A stretch of DNA of 64,000 nt, from the NCBI RefSeq assembly GCF_900114255.1, contig NZ_FOSL01000001.1, positions 124,001 to 188,000 of the forward strand, read 5' to 3'. The stretch is from Neomesorhizobium albiziae. GTDB taxonomy: Bacteria > Pseudomonadota > Alphaproteobacteria > Rhizobiales > Rhizobiaceae. The position numbers and the translations under genes are program-made. Positions 1 through 7,760 of this stretch are shown here, piece by piece (the first letter of the stretch is position 1; each line of letters opens with the position of its first letter). The notes below the pieces were generated by a model, which saw only the letters and a list, made by a program, of their open reading frames with translations, searched no databases and was not told the DNA's origin.

Positions 1-414
1 GCCTCGGGTAAACTGCGGCTCACTGCCCTGCGTGCCTGCCTGGCGCTGCGCCCATTGGTCGAGCGACAGCTTCAAAGCGGCGCGGAAAGTCGCCTCGAAA
101 GCGTCGATACGCGGCAGCGAACTGCTGAGAAGGTCACCGACGCGCTCCGTCGCCTCCACCGAAGCGGACTTCCAGTCGAGGATGGGCCCGAGCGCCTCGT
201 CGACCACCGCCTGAACGAGCGCCGCCTGGCTAGGGAAATAGCGGTAGGCCGTGGCGCGCGACACTCCGGCGGCCTCCGCCACGTCGCTGACCGACGGCAC
301 GATGCCGCCCTGCATGAGCTGCACTGCCGTATCAAGCATCAGCCGCGCGGTGCGTGCCCGCGCGCCGCGCTCTTCGGCTTCGACTGGTGTTTGCTCTTGA
401 TTTGAGACGGCCAT
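1..414 (-). CDS. TetR/AcrR family transcriptional regulator, C-terminus cut by window edge
   Basis: The visible 138 residues hold a TetR-type N-terminal DNA-binding domain, with the helix-turn-helix at about residues 42-61 (SVSDVAEAAGVSRATAYRYF). The following helices begin the ligand-binding and dimerisation domain, which continues beyond base 1. The ATG at 414-412 is the only start that keeps the whole HTH. The gene diverges from the UPF0261 operon at 524, so it is the likely local regulator of that operon. A 39-base palindrome covers its start codon, which suggests autorepression. The ligand cannot be inferred. Confidence 0.9.
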   Translation of the reverse strand, partial: MAVSNQEQTPVEAEERGARARTARLMLDTAVQLMQGGIVPSVSDVAEAAGVSRATAYRYFPSQAALVQAVVDEALGPILDWKSASVEATERVGDLLSSSLPRIDAFEATFRAALKLSLDQWAQRQAGTQGSEPQFTRG

Positions 415-439
415 ATCAATATGATACGCTCGTCTCAAA
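401..439. promoter_or_regulatory. Long palindromic operator overlapping the tetR start
   Basis: Two nested inverted repeats share one centre at base 420. The outer arms are TTTGAGACG (401-409) and CGTCTCAAA (431-439). The inner arms are TATCA (414-418) and TGATA (422-426). The site covers the start codon and first codons of the TetR gene and sits about 85 bases before the UPF0261 start, so one bound regulator could control both directions. Palindromic operators in such divergent gaps are usual for TetR proteins. Confidence 0.75.
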
Positions 440-523
440 AAACTGCAATGCCCTTCAGCATCAATTTTCGGCTGGGTCGCCGCTGATCTCCGGCGGGGCA
501 GAAAGATACGGCGGGAGGACGCC

Positions 524-1717
524 ATGAAACGGATCTATGTGGCCGGCACCGCCGACACCAAGGGCGAGGAACTGGCTTTCCTGGCCGACACGATCGCCGC
601 CACGGGCGCGGCCGTCGTACGCGTCGATGTCGGCACGCGCGGCGCCGTCGTGCCGGTCGATATCGCCGCGAGGGAAGTCGCCGCGTACCGTCCGCAGGGG
701 ACGTCGGCGGTGCTCGTCACCAACGATCGCGGCGCCGCCGTCACTGCAATGGGCGAGGCATTTGCCGGTTTCATCGAAAGCCGCGACGATATTGCCGGCA
801 TCATCGGCATCGGCGGCGGCGGCGGCACCTCGATCATCACAGCCGGCATGCGGCGACTGCCGCTGGGTGTGCCGAAAATCATGGTGTCGACGCTGGCGTC
901 GGGCGATGTGGCTCCGTATGTCGATGTTTCCGACATCGTCATGATGCCGTCGGTGACGGACATGGCCGGCCTCAACCGGCTCTCCCGTGTCGTCCTTCAC
1001 AATGCGGCCCAGGCAATCGCCGGCATGGCCGGAACCCCTGCCCCGGCGGCTGCCGGCAAGCCGGCGCTCGGGCTTACCATGTTCGGCGTCACCACGCCCT
1101 GTGTGACGGCCATCGCCGACGAATTGCGCGCCGACTACGACTGCCTGGTGTTCCACGCCACTGGCACCGGCGGGCGCTCGATGGAAAAGCTCGCCGACAG
1201 CCGTCTCATCTCCGGCATCATCGACATCACCACGACAGAAGTCTGCGACCTGCTCTTCGGCGGTGTGCTGCCTGCCACGGAGGACCGTTTCGGCGCCATT
1301 GCGCGCACGAAAATTCCCTATGTCGGCTCGGTCGGCGCGCTCGACATGGTCAATTTCTGGGCGCCCGAAACGATTCCGGAAAAGTACAGGGAGCGTCTGT
1401 TCTACCGGCACAATCCGAATGTCACGCTGATGCGCACGACCACCGTGGAATGCCGCGCCATCGGCGAATGGATCGGCAACCGGCTGAATGCCTGCCAGGG
1501 ACCGCTGCGTTTCCTCATCCCGGAAAAGGGCGTTTCCGCGCTCGATATCGAGGGCAGCGCCTTCTTCGACCCGGAAGCCGACGCCGCACTGTTTGCAGCA
1601 ATCGAAACGACGCTCGAGCCGGCGCCCAACCGCCGCATCGAGCGGCTGCCGCTCCACATCAACGACCCGCAATTCGCCAAGGCAGCGGTCGCGGCGTTCC
1701 ATGAGATCGCAAGGTAA
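524..1717 (+). CDS. UPF0261 / Tm-1-like ATP-binding domain protein
   Basis: This 397-residue protein matches the UPF0261 family, whose eukaryotic relative is the N-terminal part of the tomato Tm-1 virus-resistance protein. The family start [12 protein letters not shown] is at residues 6-17 and a glycine-rich loop (GIGGGGGTS) at about 95-103, consistent with the nucleotide binding reported for the family. The ATG at 524 follows a purine-rich stretch (GGGAGGACGCC). It is the first gene of a three-gene operon with the PEP-hydrolase-like gene 10 bases downstream and a cupin. The bacterial reaction is unknown, and the regulated divergent arrangement suggests an inducible catabolic or detoxification role. 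Confidence 0.88.
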   Translation: MKRIYVAGTADTKGEELAFLADTIAATGAAVVRVDVGTRGAVVPVDIAAREVAAYRPQGTSAVLVTNDRGAAVTAMGEAFAGFIESRDDIAGIIGIGGGGGTSIITAGMRRLPLGVPKIMVSTLASGDVAPYVDVSDIVMMPSVTDMAGLNRLSRVVLHNAAQAIAGMAGTPAPAAAGKPALGLTMFGVTTPCVTAIADELRADYDCLVFHATGTGGRSMEKLADSRLISGIIDITTTEVCDLLFGGVLPATEDRFGAIARTKIPYVGSVGALDMVNFWAPETIPEKYRERLFYRHNPNVTLMRTTTVECRAIGEWIGNRLNACQGPLRFLIPEKGVSALDIEGSAFFDPEADAALFAAIETTLEPAPNRRIERLPLHINDPQFAKAAVAAFHEIAR

Positions 1718-1727
1718 AGGACGGAAA

Positions 1728-2579
1728 ATGCCTGCAATTCCGCGCAAGGACATTTTGGAAAAATTCCACGCCATGATTTCCCAGGGCGTGCCGATAATCG
1801 GCGGCGGCGCCGGCACCGGCCTTTCCGCCAAGGCCGAGGAAGCCGGCGGCATCGACCTGATCATCATCTACAATTCCGGCCGCTACCGCATGGCCGGGCG
1901 CGGCTCGGCGGCCGGGCTGCTCGCCTATGGCAACGCCAACGAGATCGTCCGCGAGATGGCGGTGGAGGTGCTGCCCGTGGTGAAGAAAACGCCGGTGCTG
2001 GCCGGGGTCAACGGCACCGATCCGTTTATCCTGATGCCGCATTTCCTGGCCGAACTGAAGGATATCGGCTTTTCCGGCGTGCAGAATTTCCCCACCATCG
2101 GCCTGTTCGACGGCCATATGCGGCAAAGCTTCGAAGAAACGGGCATGGGATACGGACTGGAGGTCGACATGATCGCCGAAGCCAACAGGCTCGACCTTCT
2201 GACCACGCCCTACGTTTTCAATCCTGACGAGGCCCGCGCCATGACCAAGGCCGGCGCCGATATCATAGTCGCCCATATGGGCGTCACCACCGGCGGCTCC
2301 ATTGGCGCCACCTCAGCCAAATCGCTGGACGATTGCGTGAAGGAGATCGACGCCATCGCCGACGCCGCGCGTTCGGTGCGCAAGGACGTGATCCTGCTTT
2401 GCCACGGCGGGCCGATCTCGATGCCCGGCGACGCGGAATACATTCTTGCCCGCAGCTCAGGCCTGCATGGTTTCTACGGCGCGTCGAGCATGGAGCGGCT
2501 GCCAGCCGAAGCGGCGATCCGCGACCAGACAGCGCATTTCAAGAGCCTGACCCTGATGCCGGCGGCCAACCGGAACTGA
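1728..2579 (+). CDS. Phosphoenolpyruvate hydrolase-like TIM-barrel protein
   Basis: The 283-residue product belongs to the TIM-barrel family annotated as phosphoenolpyruvate hydrolase-like. It has a glycine-rich segment [14 protein letters not shown] near residue 20, followed by [14 protein letters not shown]. The ATG at 1728 is chosen because it lies 10 bases after the upstream stop with AAAGGACGGA before it; the open frame extends further upstream but only through the neighbouring gene. In plant Tm-1-type proteins a UPF0261 domain is followed by a TIM-barrel domain of this kind, so genes 524-1717 and 1728-2579 look like the split form of one two-domain protein. The substrate is unknown. Confidence 0.85.
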   Translation: MPAIPRKDILEKFHAMISQGVPIIGGGAGTGLSAKAEEAGGIDLIIIYNSGRYRMAGRGSAAGLLAYGNANEIVREMAVEVLPVVKKTPVLAGVNGTDPFILMPHFLAELKDIGFSGVQNFPTIGLFDGHMRQSFEETGMGYGLEVDMIAEANRLDLLTTPYVFNPDEARAMTKAGADIIVAHMGVTTGGSIGATSAKSLDDCVKEIDAIADAARSVRKDVILLCHGGPISMPGDAEYILARSSGLHGFYGASSMERLPAEAAIRDQTAHFKSLTLMPAANRN

Positions 2580-2622
2580 AAACGGCCAGATTGGCAATCG
2601 ACGACTGCGAAGAGGAGGAAAG

Positions 2623-3036
2623 ATGAGCAGGGAACGCAATTTCGTCTATCCCAGGGAGGTTAACACCTTCGCTTTCGACTGGGGCAAGCTGGCGCTGACG
2701 GTGGCGCCGGAGGTAAACGGCGCGCATCGCTTTTCCGGCGGCGTCGTCGATCTGGGCACGGGCCAGGGCCATACTCGTCATAACCATCCGGGTGCGGAAG
2801 AAATCATCTTCGTGATCTCCGGCAATGGTGAGCAGATGGTCGAGGACGAGAACGGCAACCCGGTGGTCGAAAAGGTCGGACCGGGCTGCACAATCTACGT
2901 GCCGGAAAGCCGGTTCCACTCGACGACCAACACCGGCGACGGGCCGATGCAGCTTTTTGTCGTCTATTCGCCGGCTGGTCCGGAACTGGCGTTGCGCGAA
3001 CTGCCGGATTTCCGGTTGGTGCCGCCCGGCGGCTGA
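2623..3036 (+). CDS. Small cupin-domain protein
   Basis: This is a 137-residue single-domain cupin. Cupin motif 1 supplies candidate metal ligands H53, H55 and E59/E60 (HNHPGAEE) and motif 2 supplies H99 (PESRFHS). A strong GAGGAGGAAAG ribosome site precedes the ATG at 2623, 43 bases after the TIM-barrel gene, so it is probably the last gene of the operon. The beta-barrel probably binds a divalent metal and either stores a small organic acid or sugar or acts on it. Nothing in the sequence fixes the reaction. Confidence 0.85.
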   Translation: MSRERNFVYPREVNTFAFDWGKLALTVAPEVNGAHRFSGGVVDLGTGQGHTRHNHPGAEEIIFVISGNGEQMVEDENGNPVVEKVGPGCTIYVPESRFHSTTNTGDGPMQLFVVYSPAGPELALRELPDFRLVPPGG

Positions 3037-3058
3037 GATGGGCTGAAGCAAGGCAACA

Positions 3059-3096
3059 GCCTCGCAGCGGCATCGAGAGTTTCGCCGCCGCGAGGC
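3059..3096. terminator. Hairpin after the cupin gene, possible terminator
   Basis: Arms GCCTCGCAGCGG (3059-3070) and CCGCCGCGAGGC (3085-3096) pair at 11 of 12 positions around a 14-base loop. It lies just after the cupin stop and could end that operon, but no T-run follows on either strand, so a simple intrinsic terminator is not assured. It would also fold in a transcript from the leftward SoxR-type promoter at 3173-3203. Confidence 0.35.
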
Positions 3097-3172
3097 TTGC
3101 GGACCGTGCCGCGCCAGTCCTTGCTTTGGGAGCGTTGAAGGGGACCAGCCGGTGCGTCCGGTTGCGATTCCC

Positions 3173-3203
3173 TGTCTACAAGTTCAAGCGAACTTGAAGT
3201 CAA
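3173..3203 (-). promoter_or_regulatory. SoxR box inside a 19-bp-spacer promoter reading leftward
   Basis: The palindrome TTCAAG-CGAA-CTTGAA (3183-3198) agrees with the Escherichia coli soxS SoxR box at 12 of 16 positions, including the TCAAG..AACTTGA core. On the minus strand it is flanked by TTGACT (-35, 3203-3198) and TAGACA (-10, 3178-3173) with a spacer of exactly 19 bases, the over-long spacing characteristic of MerR/SoxR-activated promoters. It lies 32 bases before soxR. On the plus strand the matching -35 and -10 positions are poor, so the activated direction appears to be away from soxR. Confidence 0.7.
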
Positions 3204-3229
3204 GTGCGAATTCTGATTTTCTCGCCGGC

Positions 3230-3679
3230 ATGACAACCATGCTCACCATCGGCGACGTGGCCCGCCGCAGCGGCATCGCCGCATCCGCCCTGCGTTTCTA
3301 TGAGGAACGCGGACTGATCACCTCCGAGCGCGCCGGATCCGGCCATCGCCGCTTCCCGCGCGCGGCCCTCCGACGCGTCGCCTTCATCGTCTTTGCACAG
3401 AGGGTCGGCCTCTCGCTCGACGAGATCGGCGTCGAACTCGCCAAACTGCCGCCTGACCGGGCCCCGACCGGCCGCGACTGGGAAAAACTATCGGCCACCT
3501 GGTCCTCGCGGATAGACGAACGCATAGCCGAACTGCTGCGGCTGAAAGCCGGTCTCAGCGAATGCATCGGCTGCGGCTGCCTGTCGCTGGACCGCTGCAA
3601 ACTCTCCAACCCGCAAGACCGCGCCGCCGCAAAGGGCACCGGCCCGCGTTATTGGATCGGCGACGACCCGCAAGGCTGA
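3230..3679 (+). CDS. soxR: Redox-sensitive transcriptional activator SoxR
   Basis: This 149-residue MerR-family protein has an N-terminal winged HTH (LTIGDVARRSGIAASALRFY, residues 5-24), a dimerisation helix (about 85-110) and the SoxR-specific cysteine cluster C112-X2-C115-X-C117-X5-C123 that carries the [2Fe-2S] redox sensor. The frame is open back to 3152, but that would cross the SoxR box, so the ATG at 3230 (or 3239) is preferred. There is no soxS nearby, as is usual outside the enteric bacteria, where SoxR directly regulates a few genes for redox-cycling compounds. Confidence 0.95.
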   Translation: MTTMLTIGDVARRSGIAASALRFYEERGLITSERAGSGHRRFPRAALRRVAFIVFAQRVGLSLDEIGVELAKLPPDRAPTGRDWEKLSATWSSRIDERIAELLRLKAGLSECIGCGCLSLDRCKLSNPQDRAAAKGTGPRYWIGDDPQG

Positions 3680-3766
3680 CAAGTCTCAGCCGGCCTCAAA
3701 TCGATTCCGATTTAAGGAAATATGCAGTAGCTCTGCCCGCCCGGCGGCAAACTCTGGAAAGGCCAA

Positions 3767-4417
3767 ATGACCGAAATCGCGCTCCACAACTATTTCCGTT
3801 CCTCGACCTCCTACCGCGTCCGCATCGCGCTGGAGATGAAGGGACTGGACTACAAATACGTCGCCCACCACCTGCGCCATGGCGAGCACCGCGAGCCGGC
3901 CTATCTTGCCGTCAATCCGCAAGGGCTGGTGCCGGCGCTGGTCTGGACGGACGGCACGCTGCTCCTGCAATCGCTGGCGATCATGGAATTTCTCGACGAA
4001 ACGGTGCCGGAGCCGCCGCTGCTGCCAGCCGATCCGCTCGGCCGCGCCCGCGTGCGCATGTTGTCGCAGATGATCGCCTGCGACATCCACCCGGTGAACA
4101 ATCTGAGGGTGCTCACCTCGCTGCGCGCGCTTTACGGCGCCGGTGACGACGACATCGCCAACTGGTTCCGCCATTGGGTCAACGAAACTTTCGAACCGCT
4201 TGAAAAAATTCTGGCGTCGAGCCCGCAAACAGGCACGTTCTGCCATGGCGATAATCCCGGCATTGCCGATATCTGCCTGGTCGCGCAAGTCGCCAACAAC
4301 CAGCGCTTCCACGTGGATATGAGGCCTTATCCTGTGATTGCCCGCATCAACGTCGCTTGCATGGAATTGCCGGCTTTCCGGAAAGCCGCACCCGCCAACC
4401 AGCCGGATGCCGAATAG
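3767..4417 (+). CDS. maiA: Maleylacetoacetate isomerase (zeta-class glutathione S-transferase)
   Basis: The 216-residue protein has a thioredoxin-fold N-terminal domain (1-80) with the zeta-class signature SSTSYRVRIAL at residues 12-22, whose serines would activate glutathione, followed by the all-helical C-terminal domain. The family isomerises maleylacetoacetate to fumarylacetoacetate in tyrosine and homogentisate breakdown. No hmgA or fahA gene is adjacent, so the substrate in this organism is inferred from family membership only. It lies 87 bases after soxR on the same strand and may have its own promoter. Confidence 0.88.
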   Translation: MTEIALHNYFRSSTSYRVRIALEMKGLDYKYVAHHLRHGEHREPAYLAVNPQGLVPALVWTDGTLLLQSLAIMEFLDETVPEPPLLPADPLGRARVRMLSQMIACDIHPVNNLRVLTSLRALYGAGDDDIANWFRHWVNETFEPLEKILASSPQTGTFCHGDNPGIADICLVAQVANNQRFHVDMRPYPVIARINVACMELPAFRKAAPANQPDAE

Positions 4418-4442
4418 CGGCGCTAGATGACGAAGCTCGAGT

Positions 4443-4577
4443 TCAGATAATCGGCTGAGGATTCGGATTGGGGCCGGGCGGAGCCGGCGGCTGCTGGTCA
4501 GGCACGGGCTGCGGTGCCGGTCGCGGAAAGGGCTGCGGCTTCGGCGGCACCGGCTTGGGTTGCATCGGATCGCTCAT
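4443..4577 (-). CDS. Small proline-rich protein (44 aa)
   Basis: A short frame begins at the ATG at 4577 behind a perfect AGGAGG ribosome site eight bases upstream. The product is 44 residues with 20 prolines, built of PxP and KP/QP repeats, starting MSDPMQPKPVPPKPQP and ending NPNPQPII. It has no signal peptide or membrane segment. The strong ribosome site and consistent composition argue that it is real. The function is unknown; an extended, disordered polypeptide is expected. Confidence 0.55.
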   Translation of the reverse strand: MSDPMQPKPVPPKPQPFPRPAPQPVPDQQPPAPPGPNPNPQPII

Positions 4578-4613
4578 CCGGCGTTCCTCCTGTGCGGCTT
4601 TGGGCGCGAGAAA

Positions 4614-4883
4614 TCAGGCGAAACTGTATGCCCGCGTACCGTAAAACGCCCGCTCGCATGCATCCATCGCTGCCGTTTCGCTGACGAAGCCGCGCTCCGA
4701 ATAGAATGAATCGCCAAAGTCGTAGCGATTGTCCTGGATGCAGTACCGGTAATCGCCGTCGAAACGGTGCCTGTAGACGATCAGGCGCTTGTTCTCGGTC
4801 ACGCGCACCAATTCTCCGGTGGCGGAACGTTCCCAGTCATGTCCGGACCGATGACCGAGCATTCCATTCAGCAGCTCGAACAT
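4614..4883 (-). CDS. Small hypothetical protein (89 aa)
   Basis: The product is 89 residues, starting MFELLNGMLGHRSGHDWERS, and rich in aromatic and charged residues (FDGDYRYCIQDNRYDFGDS). It has no signal peptide, membrane segment or recognised domain. The frame is open far upstream, but that stretch is antisense to the ATP-grasp gene, so the ATG at 4883 is the sensible start. The 195 bases up to 5078 hold its promoter and that of the ATP-grasp gene. The function is unknown. Confidence 0.6.
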   Translation of the reverse strand: MFELLNGMLGHRSGHDWERSATGELVRVTENKRLIVYRHRFDGDYRYCIQDNRYDFGDSFYSERGFVSETAAMDACERAFYGTRAYSFA

Positions 4884-5078
4884 TTTTTTGTCCTCGATGA
4901 TAAAAGCTTCAGAGAGACAACGGCAACACCGCAGCAAGGTTCCCCTCATTGCTATCCGGCAGCAGGACGATAGACCCATCGAGGCGATGAAGCGCCGCCT
5001 CGGGCCGCTCCCCTTCCCTGTTCTCCCCAAATCAGCCAAACTCTGAGCCGGCCAAACAGGCTCCGAGGGGCGCCAGTG

Positions 5079-6245
5079 ATGAATTTCGTGTTCTTCTCCC
5101 CGCATTTTCCCGCCTATGGCGCTGATTTCTGCGACAGGCTGAAAAAGGCCGGCGCCACAGTGCTGGGCATCGGCGACGCGCCCTATGACGCGCTCGACCC
5201 CAAGCTGAAAGAGGCGCTGTCGGAATACTACCGGGTGGCCGACATGGAGGAATACGAGCCGGTCTACCGCGCTATCGGACATTTCATCCACAAATGGGGC
5301 CGCATCGACCGCTTCGAATCGCTCAACGAGCATTGGCTGGAGCTTGAGGCCAACATCCGTACCGACTTCAACATCTATGGCACCAAGCTCGATTTTGTGA
5401 AGAATCTGAAGCGCAAATCGCGCATGCGGGCCTTCTTCCGTAAGAGCGGCGTCGAGACCATCCCGCAGCGGAAATGTTCCGACCGCGCCGGCGCCCTGAC
5501 TTTCATCCGCCGCGTCGGCTTTCCCGTCGTCGTCAAACCGGATACCGGCTCCGGCGCCAGCAACACCTACAAGATCTCCAACCGCAAGGAACTCGACACC
5601 TATCTCACCGAGCGCGAGCCAGGCGTCACCTTCGTCATGGAGCAGTTCGTCGACGGGCTGGTGGTCACCTATGACGGGCTGGTCAACCGTGACGGCGAAG
5701 TGATCTTCGCCGCCAGTCATCGCTACGATCAGAGCGTCATGGATGTGGTCAACCGCGACCATCACATGAGCTACGTGTGCCGGCCAACCGTGGAGCCAGC
5801 GATAGAGGAAGCCGGGCGAAAGATCCTGAAGGCCTTCGATGTGCGCGAGCGCTTCTTCCACATCGAATTGTTCCAGACGAAGAAAAACCGCATCATCGCG
5901 CTGGAGGTGAACATGCGGCCGCCTGGCGCCTGGATGACGGACGCCATCAACTACACCTACGACGTCGACATCTATGCCGAATGGGCCAACATGGTGGTCA
6001 AGGATGCCAACGGCGGCCCCTACGAGGGCAAATATTTCACGGCCTACGCCAGCCGCAAGCGCCACATCCGCTATTCCCATGACCATGATGCCGTGCTAGC
6101 GGCCCACGGCGACAAGATCGTGCACCATCAGGCGATCGAAGAGGTATTCAGCAAGGCCATGGGACATTACGCCTACCAGATGCGGTCGACCGACCCGGAC
6201 GCCTTGCGCGCGGCAGTGCGCTTCATCCACGCCGAAGAGGCCTGA
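5079..6245 (+). CDS. ATP-grasp domain protein (carboxylate-amine ligase-like)
   Basis: The 388-residue protein has an N-terminal pre-ATP-grasp fold (about 1-110) and an ATP-grasp domain (about 120-340). The ATP-binding strand FPVVVKPDTGSGAS is near residue 150 and the Mg-binding segment LEVNMRPPG near 275. Such enzymes activate a carboxylate as an acyl phosphate and join it to an amine or thiol. The ATG at 5079 is preferred over the GTG directly before it; GAGGGG lies about 10 bases upstream. The esterase gene follows after 5 bases, so the two are an operon and probably one pathway. The substrate cannot be read from the sequence. Confidence 0.85.
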   Translation: MNFVFFSPHFPAYGADFCDRLKKAGATVLGIGDAPYDALDPKLKEALSEYYRVADMEEYEPVYRAIGHFIHKWGRIDRFESLNEHWLELEANIRTDFNIYGTKLDFVKNLKRKSRMRAFFRKSGVETIPQRKCSDRAGALTFIRRVGFPVVVKPDTGSGASNTYKISNRKELDTYLTEREPGVTFVMEQFVDGLVVTYDGLVNRDGEVIFAASHRYDQSVMDVVNRDHHMSYVCRPTVEPAIEEAGRKILKAFDVRERFFHIELFQTKKNRIIALEVNMRPPGAWMTDAINYTYDVDIYAEWANMVVKDANGGPYEGKYFTAYASRKRHIRYSHDHDAVLAAHGDKIVHHQAIEEVFSKAMGHYAYQMRSTDPDALRAAVRFIHAEEA

Positions 6246-6250
6246 GCGCG

Positions 6251-7027
6251 ATGGAGATTTCCTACCATAAGGAGCCGAGCAGCCATCTCGGCCGCGACAT
6301 GGAATTCAAGCGCTACGGCTATGCCGGACGCCCGGTCGTGGTGTTTCCGACCTCGCAGGGGCGTTTCTACCAGTTCGAGGATTCCGGGGCGGTTGCCGCG
6401 CTTGGCGAGTTCATCGACACCGGCCGTATCCAGTTGTGGACTCTCGACGGCATCGACAGCGAGACCTTTTTCGACAAAGGCGGCAGCCTTGACGCGCGCA
6501 TTGAACGCCATGAAGCCTATTTCCGCTACATCAGCGAGGAGGCCCTGCCCCAATTGCTGCGTGTTTCGGAAAAGTCCAACAGCCGCCGCAAGCTGAAGCC
6601 GCTCTTCGCCGGCTGCTCGATGGGCGCCTTCCACGCCTCCAACTTCGTCTTCCGCCAGCCCGACCTCGTCTCCGGCGTGATCGCATTGTCCGGGGTTTAC
6701 TCGACCAGGGATTTTTTCGGCGAGGCGCTCGACGGCCAGATCTTCTTCAATTCGCCGCTCGACTATCTTCCGGGCCTCACCGACAGAAAGGCGCTCACCC
6801 GGCTGAAGGCGTTGCGGCTGATCTTCTGCTGCGGCCAGGGCCGCTGGGAAGAACGCATGCTCGAAGACACGCATGCCCTGGAGCAGATTCTCCGCGACAA
6901 AAAGATCCCGGCCTGGGTCGACTATTGGGGCGGCGACGTCGACCACGACTGGCCGTGGTGGCACAAGCAGCTGGTGTATTTCATGGGCCGCTGGCTGGAC
7001 GACGACCTGCAGAACCGGGTGGCTTAG
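6251..7027 (+). CDS. Esterase-family alpha/beta hydrolase
   Basis: This 258-residue protein is of the esterase-D/antigen-85-like alpha/beta hydrolase type. The nucleophile elbow GCSMG is near residue 120, aspartates follow in the C-terminal third, and a terminal histidine candidate lies in the DVDHDWPWW segment near 235. There is no signal peptide, so it acts in the cytoplasm. It is five bases from the ATP-grasp gene and is translated with it. A ligase/esterase pair suggests synthesis or editing of an amide- or ester-linked metabolite. Its stop overlaps the stop of the convergent PIN gene by four bases. Confidence 0.8.
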   Translation: MEISYHKEPSSHLGRDMEFKRYGYAGRPVVVFPTSQGRFYQFEDSGAVAALGEFIDTGRIQLWTLDGIDSETFFDKGGSLDARIERHEAYFRYISEEALPQLLRVSEKSNSRRKLKPLFAGCSMGAFHASNFVFRQPDLVSGVIALSGVYSTRDFFGEALDGQIFFNSPLDYLPGLTDRKALTRLKALRLIFCCGQGRWEERMLEDTHALEQILRDKKIPAWVDYWGGDVDHDWPWWHKQLVYFMGRWLDDDLQNRVA

Positions 7028-7434
7028 AGACTGCGGTCTGCCAGCAACCATGCTGACAGCCCTTTCTCGGAAAGCAGGGCCACGGCTTGTTTGTCGAAGG
7101 ACACAAAGGTTTCCCCGCCAAGCCAATTTCCCTCATAAGCAATGACGCCATCGGCAAAGTCGCCGCCTGCCTCGAGTATCGACAGGCCTGCTTCCACCGC
7201 AGGCCGGTTGACCACGAGATTTCCAATGTTGAGCAGAGCCCGCAAAGCGGTGGCAATATCGGTGCGGGGCAGACGATAGACCTTGGCGAGCACCCAGACG
7301 AACTCGCATAGGCTCGCCAGTGCCACCGCTATCAGCTCAGCCTGCTTCAATATCTCCTCGGCCGCCCTTGCCTGCTGCTCGTCATCACGCATGACACTGC
7401 GAACGAGAACGTTGGTGTCGACGATAATCTTCAC
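7024..7434 (-). CDS. PIN-domain RNase toxin (VapC-like)
   Basis: The 136-residue PIN domain has the expected acidic residues: D6 in IVDTNVL, E44 in CEFVWVL, D92/D95 in GGDFADGVIA and D114 in FVSFD. These would bind Mg2+ for RNA cleavage. The start overlaps the stop of the AbrB-type gene by four bases, which implies translational coupling with the antitoxin made first. This is the standard layout of a type II toxin-antitoxin pair. The target RNA is unknown. Confidence 0.9.
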   Translation of the reverse strand: MKIIVDTNVLVRSVMRDDEQQARAAEEILKQAELIAVALASLCEFVWVLAKVYRLPRTDIATALRALLNIGNLVVNRPAVEAGLSILEAGGDFADGVIAYEGNWLGGETFVSFDKQAVALLSEKGLSAWLLADRSL

Positions 7435-7682
7435 TTTTCGCCGGCCCAGCCGCCTGCAATAGCTTCGTTGATCTCTTCGAGCGTAGCGACCTTCCTGGAT
7501 TTGCCGGCGAGCAAACCGACAAAATCATCGATTGTGCCTGTAGGCCGCGCGGCTTGAACCGAAATTCGTCCGTCCGGCAATTTATCGATTTCGATCTTCT
7601 GCCCGGGTCCGACACCCAGATGCTGCAACAAGTCCTTGCGTAGAGTGACCTGCCCTTTCGCTGTAACGGTCAGTATCGTCAT
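7431..7682 (-). CDS. AbrB/MazE-type antitoxin
   Basis: The 83-residue protein has a SpoVT-AbrB swapped-hairpin DNA-binding domain at residues 1-45 (TVTAKGQVTLRKDLLQHLGV) and a C-terminal tail (TLEEINEAIAGGW) of the kind that wraps around and inhibits a PIN toxin. The ATG at 7682 is preferred to the one three codons upstream because it gives the usual family start. It overlaps the toxin gene by four bases and probably represses its own promoter. Confidence 0.88.
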   Translation of the reverse strand: MTILTVTAKGQVTLRKDLLQHLGVGPGQKIEIDKLPDGRISVQAARPTGTIDDFVGLLAGKSRKVATLEEINEAIAGGWAGEK

Positions 7683-7760
7683 GACGCGCACACACCCATT
7701 CGTTCCATGGCAGGAATGTAATGCATAAATGCCTTACATTCAACTTCCGGGATTGGCATG

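Noticed and set aside
461-1867. A 468-codon minus-strand open frame opposite the UPF0261 gene
   Set aside because: The composition is that of an antisense shadow, and it would run through the operator and promoter region of the real operon.
3152-3229. N-terminal extension of SoxR starting at 3152
   Set aside because: It would place coding sequence over the SoxR box and promoter and adds residues not found in SoxR proteins.
7024-7691. AbrB/PIN pair as a novel defence system
   Set aside because: Gene order, overlap and residues match an ordinary type II toxin-antitoxin pair and no other defence genes are nearby.
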